From Alangreenwoodia sp964438605 (GTDB lineage Bacteria; Bacillota; Clostridia; Peptostreptococcales; Anaerovoracaceae), in assembly GCA_964438605.1 (NCBI GenBank), contig CAYTKT010000037.1, positions 1 through 22,086 on the forward strand: a stretch of DNA of 22,086 nt, in the 5' to 3' direction. The first letter of the stretch is position 1. Each line of letters starts with the position of its first letter. Shown here one piece after another: positions 8,147 through 16,056 of the stretch. The notes under the pieces were generated by a model, which searched no databases, was not told where the DNA came from, and saw nothing but the letters and a program-made list of their open reading frames with translations. Both the position numbers and the translations under genes were made by a program.

Positions 8147-8175
8147 ATTATATCACTTCCTCTGTCAGTCTTCAA
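8147..8175 (-). promoter_or_regulatory. Sigma-A promoter for the M16 peptidase gene
   Basis: On the minus strand TTGAAG (8170-8175) and TATAAT (8147-8152) are separated by exactly 17 bp. Transcription would start near 8140, which gives a leader of about 165 nt before the start codon at 7973. Confidence 0.75.
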
Positions 8176-8823
8176 TCAATTCCGGGTTCGCCGCTTCTGC
8201 CTTCTGCTGCCAAATTCCTGAATTTCCAATATGCTGACAAATATTGAATTTCTCTATAAATAAAACAATGATGCAATCTTTTCATTGATGGATTTTACTC
8301 CTCTGCCAGCCAGATTCCCTGACACCGGTTCCCCGGATTTCACCATTTCGTTGAACTTCTTTCTGATTTTATCGGAATCCTGTCCAGTTTTTCTTCGTTC
8401 TTCCTGTTTTTCTGGAAAATAACGTCGGCATCTCTATTTGCCTTTGATTCTTCCACCTTTAATGTGTATGAGGTCTTCACGCAAAATATGATGCACGAAA
8501 ATTTCTTCACTGCAATATAAAATACCCGATCCTTTTTGCGAATCCTGTTCACGAAAAGAATCGGGGATCTCATTTCTGTACGTCTATAAATATTTTTAGT
8601 GTTACAAATCGGCACTAAATTGTATTAAATACTTCCAACCGCTGTCTATGCTTCCATCCCAGTCCAACACTACGCCAACATCCAGCCAAAAGAGCACTGT
8701 TTTACAAAAACATGTACTTTATCATCTATTTTGGGTAGTCGACTCGCAGCGCTCCGTACCGTTTCATCCGATCTTAGCATAGTCATCAGAATCAAGTTTT
8801 CCATAGTTACGGGCATTTTATAA
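8176..8823. other. Spacer between pnp and the M16 peptidase gene
   Basis: No gene is supported. A 91-codon minus-strand open frame (8340-8615) starts at a GTG without an RBS and contains the pnp terminator, so I discount it. Just after the pnp stop there is a 48-codon frame beginning ATGCCC (8817 down to about 8671), with neither RBS nor recognisable family. Its continuation in another frame (LDWDGSIDSGWKYLIQF) looks protein-like, so this may be the relic of a small gene. Confidence 0.35.
8525..8565 (-). terminator. Intrinsic terminator downstream of pnp
   Basis: On the minus strand CCCGATTCTTTT and AAAAGGATCGGG pair over 12 bp with one U-G, with a loop of about 17 nt, followed by TATTTTATATT. 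It lies about 260 bp after the pnp stop and before the promoter of the M16 gene, as expected for the end of the pnp transcript. Confidence 0.6.
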
Positions 8824-10905
8824 TCAGAGATTTGGCCGTTTCAAATTGATTCTACCCTGATTATCAATTTCATAAACCGTAACCTCTACAATATCGCCGA
8901 CATTCATGACATCTTCCACTCTGGTCACGCGGCGTTTCGACATCTTTGAAATATGGAGCAATCCTTCTTTACCCGGAAGCACCTCAATAAACGCGCCAAA
9001 ATTCATAATACGCTTTACCTCGCCAACATAAGTCTTTCCGATCTCCACCTCAGCCGTCAGCAGCTCGATCTGCTTGAGAGCCGACTGAGCCGATTCCATA
9101 TCAGGCGATGCGATGAACACGTTCCCATCATCTTCGATGTCAATTTTGACGCCCGTATCCTCGATAATCTTGTTAATCGTCTTTCCACCCGGCCCGATAA
9201 CCGCTCTGATCTTATCCGTAGGAATCTGAATCGTGACAATTCGCGGCGCGTAAGGCGACAGATCCGCCCTCGGCGCAGGAATTTCCTCTAGCATCTTTTC
9301 TCTGATGAACGCCCTGCCTTCATGAGCCTGTTTCAGCGCAGCATCTAAAATCTCTCTGGAAAGTCCGTGGATCTTAATATCCATCTGGATGGCAGTTACG
9401 CCCTTTTCCGTGCCTGCTACCTTAAAATCCATGTCTCCCAGGAAATCTTCCATTCCCTGGATATCGCTGAGAATCGCAACCTTGTCCCCTTCTTTTATAA
9501 GACCCATGGCGATGCCCGATACGGGCGCCGTAATTGGAACACCGGCATCCATCAGTGCCAGCGTACTCCCGCAGACAGATGCCTGGGATGTGCTTCCGTT
9601 GGAGGAAAGAACTTCGGAAACGAGACGAATCGCATAAGGAAATTCTTCCACAGACGGCAGCACAGGCAGAAGCGCCCTTTCCGCCAATGCGCCGTGACCG
9701 ATCTCACGCCTGCTCGGACTTCTTGACGTGCGGGCTTCACCGACGCTGTAAGCAGGAAAATTATAGTGGTGAATATATCTTTTTTCCGTTTCTTCCGAAA
9801 TTCCGTCAAGCGTCTGACCTTCGCTGACTGTTCCCAGGGTTGCTACCGTCAAAACCTGAGTCTGTCCTCTCGTAAACAGGCCAGAGCCGTGAGTTCTCGG
9901 CAGGAAGCCTGTCTCACACCAGATCGGACGGATTTCCGTCGTTTTTCTGCCGTCAGGACGGATATTTTCATTGATAATCAGATCGCGCATTTGCTCCTTT
10001 CTGATCTTATAAAGAACATCATCGATATCTTTTCCGGATTCCGGATAATCTTCCAGGAATTTTTCCTTTGTAGCAGCTTCCAGGGAATCCATTCTCGTCT
10101 GACGTTCCGTCCTGTCATGAATCTGGATCGCTGCTCTCATATCTGCCGTTTCATAATCACGAATAGCCTGTTCGAGATCTTCCGGAATCTCGTGAACAGG
10201 CAGTTCGCGCTTCGGCTTGCCGACCTCAGCGGTAATCTGCTCGATAAATGCGACAATTTTCTTAATTTCATCGTGAGCAAACATGATACCGTCGAGAATT
10301 ACGTCTTCCGGAACTTCCTTCGCGCCGGCTTCCACCATCATGATAGCATCTTTCGTGCCGGAAACTTTCAAATCAACATCACTTTCGGCTCTCTGGGCCT
10401 GAGTCGGGTTGATGACAAACTCACCGTTTACTCTGCCGACGGAAACCGCGCCTGTCGGGCCGTCCCATGGGATGTCGGAAATGGAAAGAGCGACCGAAGA
10501 ACCTATCATCGCCGTTATGTCGGAAGGACAGTCGTAATCGACACACATAACGGTGGCGACAACGACGACGTCATTATAAAATCCCTTTGGGAACAGCGGA
10601 CGGATCGGACGGTCGATCAGACGCGAAGAAAGAATCGCCTTTTCTGTCGGACGCCCTTCTCTCTTAATAAAGCCCCCCGGAATTTTACCGGCGGCATACA
10701 TGCGTTCTTCATAATCGCAGCTTAGCGGAAAAAAGTCGATATCTTCTCTCGGTTCTGCGGAGCAGGTCGCTGTAACGTTTACAACAGTATCGCCATAACG
10801 GATTGTGGCTGCGCCGTTTGCCATACCGGCAACCTTGCCGACCTCTACCTGCAGAAGATGGCCGCCTACGGCAGTTCTGAATGTCTTGTAATCTTCAAAC
10901 CTCAT
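8824..10905 (-). CDS. pnp: Polyribonucleotide nucleotidyltransferase (PNPase)
   Basis: The 693-residue product degrades RNA 3' to 5' by phosphorolysis, as a cytoplasmic homotrimer. Two RNase PH domains are recognisable: the first with CDYEERMYAAGKIPGGF and REGRPTEKAILSSRLIDRP, the second with RTHGSGLFTRGQTQVL and the metal-binding GDMDFKVAGTEKGVTAIQMD. They are joined by the helical linker. A KH domain (561-619, GPGG loop at 571-574) and an S1 domain (620-693) follow. The S1 domain ends directly at INLKRPNL, so the flexible tail of many homologues is missing. The start is ATG 10905 (MRFEDYKTFRT), with GGAGG 8 nt upstream. The 75-codon upstream frame extension is not similar to PNPase and is non-coding leader. 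It lies downstream of rpsO, past an rpsO terminator. Confidence 0.98.
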   Translation of the reverse strand: MRFEDYKTFRTAVGGHLLQVEVGKVAGMANGAATIRYGDTVVNVTATCSAEPREDIDFFPLSCDYEERMYAAGKIPGGFIKREGRPTEKAILSSRLIDRPIRPLFPKGFYNDVVVVATVMCVDYDCPSDITAMIGSSVALSISDIPWDGPTGAVSVGRVNGEFVINPTQAQRAESDVDLKVSGTKDAIMMVEAGAKEVPEDVILDGIMFAHDEIKKIVAFIEQITAEVGKPKRELPVHEIPEDLEQAIRDYETADMRAAIQIHDRTERQTRMDSLEAATKEKFLEDYPESGKDIDDVLYKIRKEQMRDLIINENIRPDGRKTTEIRPIWCETGFLPRTHGSGLFTRGQTQVLTVATLGTVSEGQTLDGISEETEKRYIHHYNFPAYSVGEARTSRSPSRREIGHGALAERALLPVLPSVEEFPYAIRLVSEVLSSNGSTSQASVCGSTLALMDAGVPITAPVSGIAMGLIKEGDKVAILSDIQGMEDFLGDMDFKVAGTEKGVTAIQMDIKIHGLSREILDAALKQAHEGRAFIREKMLEEIPAPRADLSPYAPRIVTIQIPTDKIRAVIGPGGKTINKIIEDTGVKIDIEDDGNVFIASPDMESAQSALKQIELLTAEVEIGKTYVGEVKRIMNFGAFIEVLPGKEGLLHISKMSKRRVTRVEDVMNVGDIVEVTVYEIDNQGRINLKRPNL

Positions 10906-11353
10906 AAATTGTCCTCCATTAGATTCAGCCATCCCGACCAGACTTGACAATTCGGCCCGCCGATGAAAGACGCGTGAAATGCGCCGTTTTGACATAAGTC
11001 CAAACGGACGCAGCAGCGCAGACGCAGAATATAACCGCAGGTATATCAAATGAAAATGCAGATGCAGGCATGTGCGGATACATATACGCGAAAGTCCGGA
11101 CGCGCTCCGGATAGTGAGACGAATTCTCAAGTCTCATGTCGAACAGCTGTGCTTGAAATATTTTCTTGATGCCGACAGCTTTTTCAGCCGGTATTTTAGT
11201 CCGGTCATAGAGCGGTCGGCCGATGCGGCGGCATTTGAGACGTCTTTTCTTGATTCTCGGATTGGGCTTTAGACTTCCGAACGGACCCGCAGATGCAGAC
11301 CGGAATTGTCAAGAAGCCGGCTCGCCGTACTTCAATTGATTTCCACTGTTAAA
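10906..11353 (-). other. Long GC-rich leader of pnp
   Basis: About 450 bp between the rpsO terminator and pnp without a credible gene. Self-complementary GTCC..GGAC elements recur: GTCCAAACGGAC at 10999-11010, GTCCGGAC near 11095, and TCCGAACGGA near 11275. GCAGATGCAG-type sequences also recur (11058, 11290). GAGAC/GTCTC arms form a hairpin at about 11117-11136. PNPase represses its own mRNA through leader hairpins in enterobacteria; whether this leader serves that purpose is a guess. A TTGACA at about 11309 on the minus strand lacks a matching -10. Confidence 0.35.
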
Positions 11354-11384
11354 GTAAAAGCGGGGTGTAATGATACGCCCCGCC
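11350..11384 (-). terminator. Intrinsic terminator of rpsO
   Basis: GCGGGGTGTA (11360-11369) and TACGCCCCGC (11374-11383) form a 10-bp stem with an ATGA loop. On the minus strand it is followed by TTTTACTTT. It lies 48 bp after the rpsO stop codon. Some readthrough into pnp is plausible. Confidence 0.85.
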
Positions 11385-11430
11385 TTGATTTCAAGATTTA
11401 AAAACGTGAGCAGAAACGCCGCCGCAAAAA

Positions 11431-11697
11431 TTATTTTCTCAGACCGAGACGTGCGATGAGCGCTCTGTACCTTTCAAGATCCTTACCCTTCAGATAATTT
11501 AGCAGATTTCTTCTCTGACCTACCATCTTTAAGAGACCTCTTCTCGAATGATGATCTTTCTTGTGGATTTTGAGATGCTCGTTTAAGTCATTAATTCTGT
11601 AAGTCAGAATTGCGATCTGAACCTCCGGGGAACCGGTATCACCCGGATGCGTCGCGTATTCTGCAATGATTTCAGCTTTCTTAGCTTGTGTGATCAT
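11431..11697 (-). CDS. rpsO: 30S ribosomal protein S15
   Basis: The 88-residue protein has the standard S15 length. It shows the conserved blocks THPGDTGSPEVQIAILTYRI, NDLNEHLKIHKKDHHSRRGLL, and the RNA-contacting MVGQRRNLLNYLKGKDLERY. S15 binds the 16S rRNA three-way junction early in 30S assembly. The start is ATG 11697 (MITQAKKAEI), with AAGGAG 7 nt upstream, rather than the upstream in-frame ATGs. It has its own strong promoter at 11828-11856 and a terminator, and is followed by pnp, the classic rpsO-pnp arrangement. Confidence 0.98.
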   Translation of the reverse strand: MITQAKKAEIIAEYATHPGDTGSPEVQIAILTYRINDLNEHLKIHKKDHHSRRGLLKMVGQRRNLLNYLKGKDLERYRALIARLGLRK

Positions 11698-11823
11698 TTT
11701 GTTTTCTCCTTTTCCTCTCATGCCCGCGAGCCGGGTCAAACGCCGGAGTTGCGGAAAACGCAGCAGGGGGCAGCGTACTTTTGTTTTAATTTGCAGTAAT
11801 TATGTTTTCAGGCACAATTACTG
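11698..11823 (-). promoter_or_regulatory. rpsO 5' leader, candidate S15 autoregulatory RNA
   Basis: The transcript from the promoter below has a leader of about 120 nt. Its 5' end folds as an 8-bp stem (CAGTAATT 11794-11801 with AATTACTG 11816-11823). GC-rich segments near the start codon, with CCGG...CCGG and CCCG...CGGG pairings, can form competing hairpins just before the RBS. S15 regulates its own mRNA in several bacteria through dissimilar leader structures. I see structure but no proven known class. Confidence 0.35.
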
Positions 11824-11827
11824 GTAT

Positions 11828-11856
11828 AGTATATCCGCTTTTCAGCCGGATGTCAA
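11828..11856 (-). promoter_or_regulatory. Sigma-A promoter of rpsO
   Basis: On the minus strand a consensus TTGACA (11851-11856) is followed after exactly 17 bp by TATACT (11828-11833). The predicted start is near 11821, about 125 nt before the rpsO ATG. Confidence 0.88.
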
Positions 11857-12044
11857 TATAAAATCAAGCGGTTTACCGGACAATGCAGCCGCATTACAAA
11901 AACCGATATTTTCCTTAAACAGACAGACGTACACGAAATCCAGAATAGATCTCCCTGCGATGTTATAATATATGTAATTGCCTATTTTTTCAGTTTTCAG
12001 TGCATCCTATGCAGCATCTGTTCTATGCAGTAATATGATGACTG
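11857..12044. other. Spacer between ribF and the rpsO promoter
   Basis: No gene. A GCAGT/ACTGC hairpin (12027-12045) overlaps the ribF stop codon but has no U-tract. Another TATATT/TATAAC-like AT box occurs near 11965-11975 without a convincing -35. No firm terminator for the ribF transcript is visible, so readthrough into rpsO is possible. Confidence 0.3.
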
Positions 12045-12971
12045 CTATATACCGTGGTATCTGCGCGCCAGTTCGCTGTCTCTGGTCAACTGGTTTTTCA
12101 ATTCTTCAAAACTCGAAAATTTCATTTCCGGCCGAATCATTTTCAGAAAATAGACTTCGATTTTTTTTCCGTAAACATCGTCATCAAAATTAAAAATATG
12201 TGTCTCAATATTTGTCTGGTAATCGCCGACCGTCGGTTTGTTTCCAACATTTGTCATGCTCATATATTCTTTGCCGTCGATGACTGATTTTGTGATATAG
12301 GCACCTTTTGCAGGTGCGGCCATACTTTCGTCAAGTGTCGTATTACACGTCGGAAACCCCAAAACCGGACCGCCCAGCTCATTTCCGTGGATAATTTCGC
12401 CGCGGATCATGTATTCCCGGCCCATAAACTTGGTAACGTGTTCCATGTCTCCTTTTGAGATAAGCTGACGGATCAGCGTGCTGCTGACGATTTTGCCGTC
12501 AATCCGGACTGGATCGATTACGTGAATCCGGATACCGCGGCCATTCGTATATTCCGTGAGGCTCTGAGGAGTACCTGCGGCCTTAAATCCATAGGTGAAG
12601 TTAAAACCGCAGACGGCACCTTTCATCCGAAACCGCCGGATCAAAATGTCATCGACGAAGGATTCCGGTGTCCTGCACATAATATCGTCGTTGAAACTGA
12701 CGGAAAACATATAATCAATGCCGGCTTCGTCAAATATACGGGCCTTTTCGTCGCTGTAAATTATGTTTTTGATCAGATTCTTTCCTGTCAGGACATTTTT
12801 CGGATGGTTGGAAAATGTGAAGACCGCGCTGCGCAGGCCTTTTTTCTCTGCGGCTTTGACCGTTTCATCAATCAACGCCTGATGACCGCGGTGAATTCCG
12901 TCAAAATTGCCAAGGGCGACAACAGTATCTTCAATTCCTGTAATTTCATCCAAACTGTTAAATATCTTCAT
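12045..12971 (-). CDS. ribF: Bifunctional riboflavin kinase / FMN adenylyltransferase
   Basis: The 308-residue enzyme converts riboflavin to FMN and then FAD. The N-terminal adenylyltransferase domain shows GNFDGIHRGH at residues 21-30 (HxGH nucleotidyltransferase motif), FTFSNHPK, and the VSSTLIRQLISKGDM segment. The C-terminal kinase domain starts near residue 185 with FMGREYMIRGEIIHG and LGFPTCN, followed by PAKGAY and a metal-binding region. Its ATG overlaps the truB stop as ATGA (12968-12971), which implies translational coupling. AAGGTG about 9 nt upstream lies inside truB. The position directly after truB is standard in Firmicutes. Confidence 0.97.
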   Translation of the reverse strand: MKIFNSLDEITGIEDTVVALGNFDGIHRGHQALIDETVKAAEKKGLRSAVFTFSNHPKNVLTGKNLIKNIIYSDEKARIFDEAGIDYMFSVSFNDDIMCRTPESFVDDILIRRFRMKGAVCGFNFTYGFKAAGTPQSLTEYTNGRGIRIHVIDPVRIDGKIVSSTLIRQLISKGDMEHVTKFMGREYMIRGEIIHGNELGGPVLGFPTCNTTLDESMAAPAKGAYITKSVIDGKEYMSMTNVGNKPTVGDYQTNIETHIFNFDDDVYGKKIEVYFLKMIRPEMKFSSFEELKNQLTRDSELARRYHGI

Positions 12972-14137
12972 CTGATCAACACCTTACCTGCAGTAAATAT
13001 CTTCTTCTTGCTGTCAAATTTGGCCGTCCCGGCAAAGGCACCATCTTCGCTGCACACGCAGTATATGTCGGAAAAACGATCGTCCGGCTGCCGGCTGTTT
13101 TTTCGGCAGAGGACTACGTTTTTTAACGCGATCTTGCCGCCGTTTGAATATTTTTTCATCTCCTGAGGCGAAAGAAGGATTTCTCCGAAGTCGGGAAGCA
13201 TTTTCCCTATGGGCAGCAGAATATCGGACAGACTGGCCGTCAAGTCCGGCAATTTTTTGCCGGGCCCGACGGCTCTCCCCGCACTTTCTGATCCATCACG
13301 GTCGTCGGAAGTGTCAAGGGCAGTTGTCCCGTCAATGTTTTCTGATTTGTCGCGGTCGCCGGAAGCGTCAGAGCTGGTTGCACTGTCAGTGTTTTTTGAC
13401 TTGCCGCAGCCCGCAGAAATATCCGGGCCGGCAGTCTTACCGGAATTGATGACCTGTCCGGCCGTCAATCCTTCGTTTTGCGCAATGCGCTCTATGATTT
13501 CTTCAAGCGTAACGGAATCAGCAATATCAAATGCGCCGCTTCTCGTGCGCACCAAAAATGTCATAATTGCGCCACAGCCGAGAATTTCGCCGATTTCCCG
13601 GCAAATCGTCCTGATATATGTGCCTTTTGAACACTCGACGTCAAAGATGACCCGCAACGGCTCGTGAAAAATTCTGACAGGATAAATGTCATAGATTACG
13701 ATACTGCGAGGTTCTACTTCCACAGTAATTCCCTCTCTGGCATATTCGTAAAGGTGCTTCCCGTTTTTACGAACGGCGGAATACATAGGCGGATACTGAA
13801 GTTGCGGGCCTTTCAGCGACAAAATGGCATCGCTGACCTGCTGAGCCGTCAGGCGGCCGGCGGCGCCGCATCCCTGCAGACAAACACGTCCCCACACATC
13901 TGCCGTATCCGACGCGGCGCCGAGCAAGAGCTCGCAGCGGTATCTTTTCCGGTCTGACTCAAGATACTCTGCGGCTCTTGTCGCTTTGCCGATGCACATC
14001 GGCAAAACGCCGGCCGCCATTGGATCCAGTGTGCCCGTGTGCCCGATCTTTTTTATTCCCAAGATTCGTCTGAGTGCTGAAACTACATCGTGAGAAGTCA
14101 TTCCCGCCGGTTTCAGCAAATTAATAAATCCATTCAT
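12968..14137 (-). CDS. truB: tRNA pseudouridine-55 synthase with repeat-expanded linker
   Basis: Makes pseudouridine at U55 in the T-loop of tRNAs. The catalytic motif GHTGTLDP (residues 32-39, catalytic D38), LQYPPMYSAVRKNGKHLYEYAR and SKGTYIRTICREIG identify the family. The protein has 389 residues, against about 300 usually. The excess is a Ser/Gly/Asp-rich insertion (about 222-305) between the catalytic domain and the C-terminal PUA-like part (GEILLSPQEMKKYSNGGKIALKN). The insertion contains 18-residue tandem repeats. AAAGGAAAG precedes the ATG by about 12 nt, a slightly long spacing. A 285-bp repeat-bearing spacer separates it from nrnA upstream. Activity is expected to survive, since both structured parts are intact. 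Confidence 0.95.
   Translation of the reverse strand: MNGFINLLKPAGMTSHDVVSALRRILGIKKIGHTGTLDPMAAGVLPMCIGKATRAAEYLESDRKRYRCELLLGAASDTADVWGRVCLQGCGAAGRLTAQQVSDAILSLKGPQLQYPPMYSAVRKNGKHLYEYAREGITVEVEPRSIVIYDIYPVRIFHEPLRVIFDVECSKGTYIRTICREIGEILGCGAIMTFLVRTRSGAFDIADSVTLEEIIERIAQNEGLTAGQVINSGKTAGPDISAGCGKSKNTDSATSSDASGDRDKSENIDGTTALDTSDDRDGSESAGRAVGPGKKLPDLTASLSDILLPIGKMLPDFGEILLSPQEMKKYSNGGKIALKNVVLCRKNSRQPDDRFSDIYCVCSEDGAFAGTAKFDSKKKIFTAGKVLIR
13287..13448 (-). repeat. 54-bp tandem repeat (three units) in truB
   Basis: Units begin at 13287 (TCTGATCCATCACGG), 13341 (TCTGATTTGTCGCGG) and 13395 (TTTGACTTGCCGCAG), with a constant period of 54 bp. They encode diverged 18-residue units of the form ..SSDASGDRDKSENID. 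(about residues 230-284 of TruB). The frame is preserved, so copy-number change would not break the protein. Confidence 0.85.
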
Positions 14138-14422
14138 TATTATTTCGTTCTTTCCTTTTTCCTGATCTCAAGACCGCGCAGTATTCTTTCTGGATTTCCC
14201 TGATTTTCCTGTTTTATCGCCAAGACTACCTTCCATTTCCAACTCACGCTACTGATGCGCTGATACGCTTATCTTTTTCCAGTTTACGCCTGCAATATTT
14301 TCTTCCTTTTCCAGCTTCCGTAATCAACGCGCTGTTCCTTTTCCAGTTCACGCTGCCGGACACGTTTTCTTTTTTCAGATTGCACCGACATTGGCCGTTT
14401 CATTTTTCTTTCCACTCTTTTT
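14138..14422. other. Spacer between nrnA and truB
   Basis: 285 bp without a gene. Pyrimidine-rich on the plus strand, and most of it consists of the 32-bp repeat array listed next. No terminator or promoter was recognised, so nrnA and truB are probably cotranscribed. Confidence 0.5.
14236..14403 (-). repeat. 32-bp tandem repeat array, truB/nrnA spacer
   Basis: TTTCCAG-type cores start at 14276, 14308, 14340 and 14372, exactly 32 bp apart. A related copy at 14236 is displaced by 40 bp. Beyond the core, units share TTCACGCTGCCGGACACG-like sequence (for example TTTCCAACTCACGCT at 14236, TTTCCAGTTTACGCC at 14276, TTTCCAGTTCACGCT at 14340). In the transcript the core reads CTGGAAA. The period is not a multiple of three, so this is not a relic of a coding repeat. 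Confidence 0.75.
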
Positions 14423-15460
14423 TCAGGCTTCTGTCCGCTTCAAAACCTGCGGATTTTCCTTACAGAATTTCTCAATTACCTGCTCCACAGCCTCTTTTAT
14501 CATCGGAATCGTTTCCTCAAGCGTCTTATGTATTGTGCAGCCGGCGGCGTGCTTATGCCCGCCGCCGTTAAACTGTGCGCAGACCGCCGAAACATCAATA
14601 TACTCTTTACTCCTCATGCCTACTTTAATCTCGTCCGGATGCTTTTCGCGGAAAAAGACTGCGACTTCAACGCCTTTGATGTCGCGCAGTTCCGCATTAA
14701 TTCCGTCACTCTCGTCAACCTTCGCGTCAGCCTCCCGATACATATCCAGCGTAACCCAAGCCATTGAAGCCAAGCCGCTGCAAAACATCTGCATATGATC
14801 CATAATCAGATTTCGCAGCTTCATCTTTTGCGGTCTGACGCTCTGATAAAGAATTATATTGATCATCTTCGTGTCGATGCCCAGATCGTAAAGTTCCGCC
14901 GTAATCAGATGTGACTTTTTCGTCGTATTCGTATACTTAAAATTGCCGGTATCCGTCACAATTCCCGTATAAATCGCCTCACCGATTTCTCTGTCAGGAT
15001 TGACGCCCATACACAACAGCATCTCAAAAACGATTTCCGCCGTAGCCGCCGCAGTAGAATCCACATAATTCACATCCGCCAGATTTCCTCTGAAAACGTG
15101 GTGATCCATACACAAAGTCTTGGTACCGGCATTCCAATAAAGATGCTCTCTTTCCGGAAACCTCGACGTGTCGTTACAGTCGAGCGCCACGCAAAGATCC
15201 CGCTTCGGAAGTTCCGTCTCCCGGTTCACCTGAACCACATAACCCTTATCAAGAAATTGAAGATTATCCGGAATCTCATCCTCGAACAGGATGTCCGCCT
15301 CCTTGCCCATCATCCTCATAGCGTGGCACAATGCGGCGCAGGAACCCAGTGCATCTCCATCGGCCACAATATGAGAAAAAATGTACATCGATTTTGCTTC
15401 GATCAATTCCTGTGCCGCCGTTTTCATGTGTTCCGCTGTTTCATTGCTGACTTTCCACAT
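14423..15460 (-). CDS. nrnA: DHH-family oligoribonuclease / pAp phosphatase
   Basis: A 345-residue DHH-DHHA1 phosphoesterase that degrades nanoRNAs and dephosphorylates 3'-phosphoadenosine 5'-phosphate. Metal-binding motifs are in order: HIVADGDALGS (30-40), ALDCND (92-97, D94), DHH (119-121), and in the DHHA1 domain the substrate-binding GGGHKHAAG (299-307). Length matches Bacillus NrnA plus about 30 residues. The ATG at 15460 follows GGCAGGAG closely (3-4 nt), and no better-placed start is visible. The place between rbfA and truB is typical of Firmicutes. Confidence 0.95.
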   Translation of the reverse strand: MWKVSNETAEHMKTAAQELIEAKSMYIFSHIVADGDALGSCAALCHAMRMMGKEADILFEDEIPDNLQFLDKGYVVQVNRETELPKRDLCVALDCNDTSRFPEREHLYWNAGTKTLCMDHHVFRGNLADVNYVDSTAAATAEIVFEMLLCMGVNPDREIGEAIYTGIVTDTGNFKYTNTTKKSHLITAELYDLGIDTKMINIILYQSVRPQKMKLRNLIMDHMQMFCSGLASMAWVTLDMYREADAKVDESDGINAELRDIKGVEVAVFFREKHPDEIKVGMRSKEYIDVSAVCAQFNGGGHKHAAGCTIHKTLEETIPMIKEAVEQVIEKFCKENPQVLKRTEA

Positions 15461-15517
15461 ACGCTCCTGCCTTTCTTTTTAAAACATTTTCATCAAAAAA
15501 CGTCCGAAAATGCGGTT

Positions 15518-15632
15518 TTTTCATTTAGTCCCATTTTCATTCCCGCGAATCCGCGCCTGATTTCCATTTTTCATCCGGTCGTCCGCTTCAAATTTTCCAT
15601 TTCTCATCGAAACGGCCCGGCCGGACTTCCAT
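15518..15632 (-). repeat. Degenerate 32-bp repeat units, nrnA/rbfA spacer
   Basis: TTTCCAT at 15561, TTTCCAT at 15594 and CTTCCAT at 15626 are spaced 33 and 32 bp. TTTTCAT copies at 15518, 15534 and 15568 are related but out of register. The core differs from the other two arrays in its last base (T for G). The spacer 15461-15648 holds no gene, and its first part is the nrnA leader. Confidence 0.55.
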
Positions 15633-15648
15633 TTCCTCATTCCAGCTC

Positions 15649-16056
15649 TTATTCCTCGTCTTCAGATTCCTGTATCTCATGCTTCGGAATATTTAAACTG
15701 TCGATAATCTTCGACATATGTCTGCCGTATTCCATCGAATTGTCGATCTTAAACGTCAATTCCGGCACATGACGCACCTTCACATTCCGTCCGATCTCTC
15801 TGCGGATAATTCCCGACGCACTCTTCATTGCGGCGAGAATGTCCTTCTTTTCCTCATCCAGAGCGCTATCTTCGATGCTCTGACCCATAACACTGAGGTA
15901 AACCGTCGCGTAACTTCCGTCAGAACTCACATCAACATCAGATACGCTGATCATCTTCCCCTTCAGTCGGTAATCCTTCAGTTCTGTCAGCAGCATCATA
16001 CTCACAGTCCTGCGAATCTCCTCGCCGAGCCTGCCCGGCCTATAATTTTTTACCAT
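15649..16056 (-). CDS. rbfA: 30S ribosome-binding factor RbfA
   Basis: The 135-residue protein assists 16S rRNA 5'-end maturation and cold-adapted 30S assembly. The family pattern is complete: GRLGEEIRRTVSMMLLTELKD at the N-terminus, SVSDVDVSSDGSYATVYLSV, and the KH-like core ending VRHVPELTFKIDNSMEYGRHMSKIIDSL. A short acidic tail (ESEDEE) follows. AGGAATAGTAAT precedes the ATG, a moderate RBS. The gene is flanked on both sides by spacers carrying 32-bp repeats (356 bp before it, 188 bp after it), unusual for a cluster where genes normally lie close. Confidence 0.95.
   Translation of the reverse strand: MVKNYRPGRLGEEIRRTVSMMLLTELKDYRLKGKMISVSDVDVSSDGSYATVYLSVMGQSIEDSALDEEKKDILAAMKSASGIIRREIGRNVKVRHVPELTFKIDNSMEYGRHMSKIIDSLNIPKHEIQESEDEE

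Noticed and set aside
8340..8615. 91-codon minus-strand open frame as a small gene
   Set aside because: It starts with GTG without an RBS, its composition is not gene-like, and it contains the pnp terminator hairpin.
10906..11130. 75-codon N-terminal extension of PNPase
   Set aside because: PNPase begins at MRFEDYKTF with an ideal RBS; the upstream residues are Arg/Ser/His-rich and unlike any PNPase.
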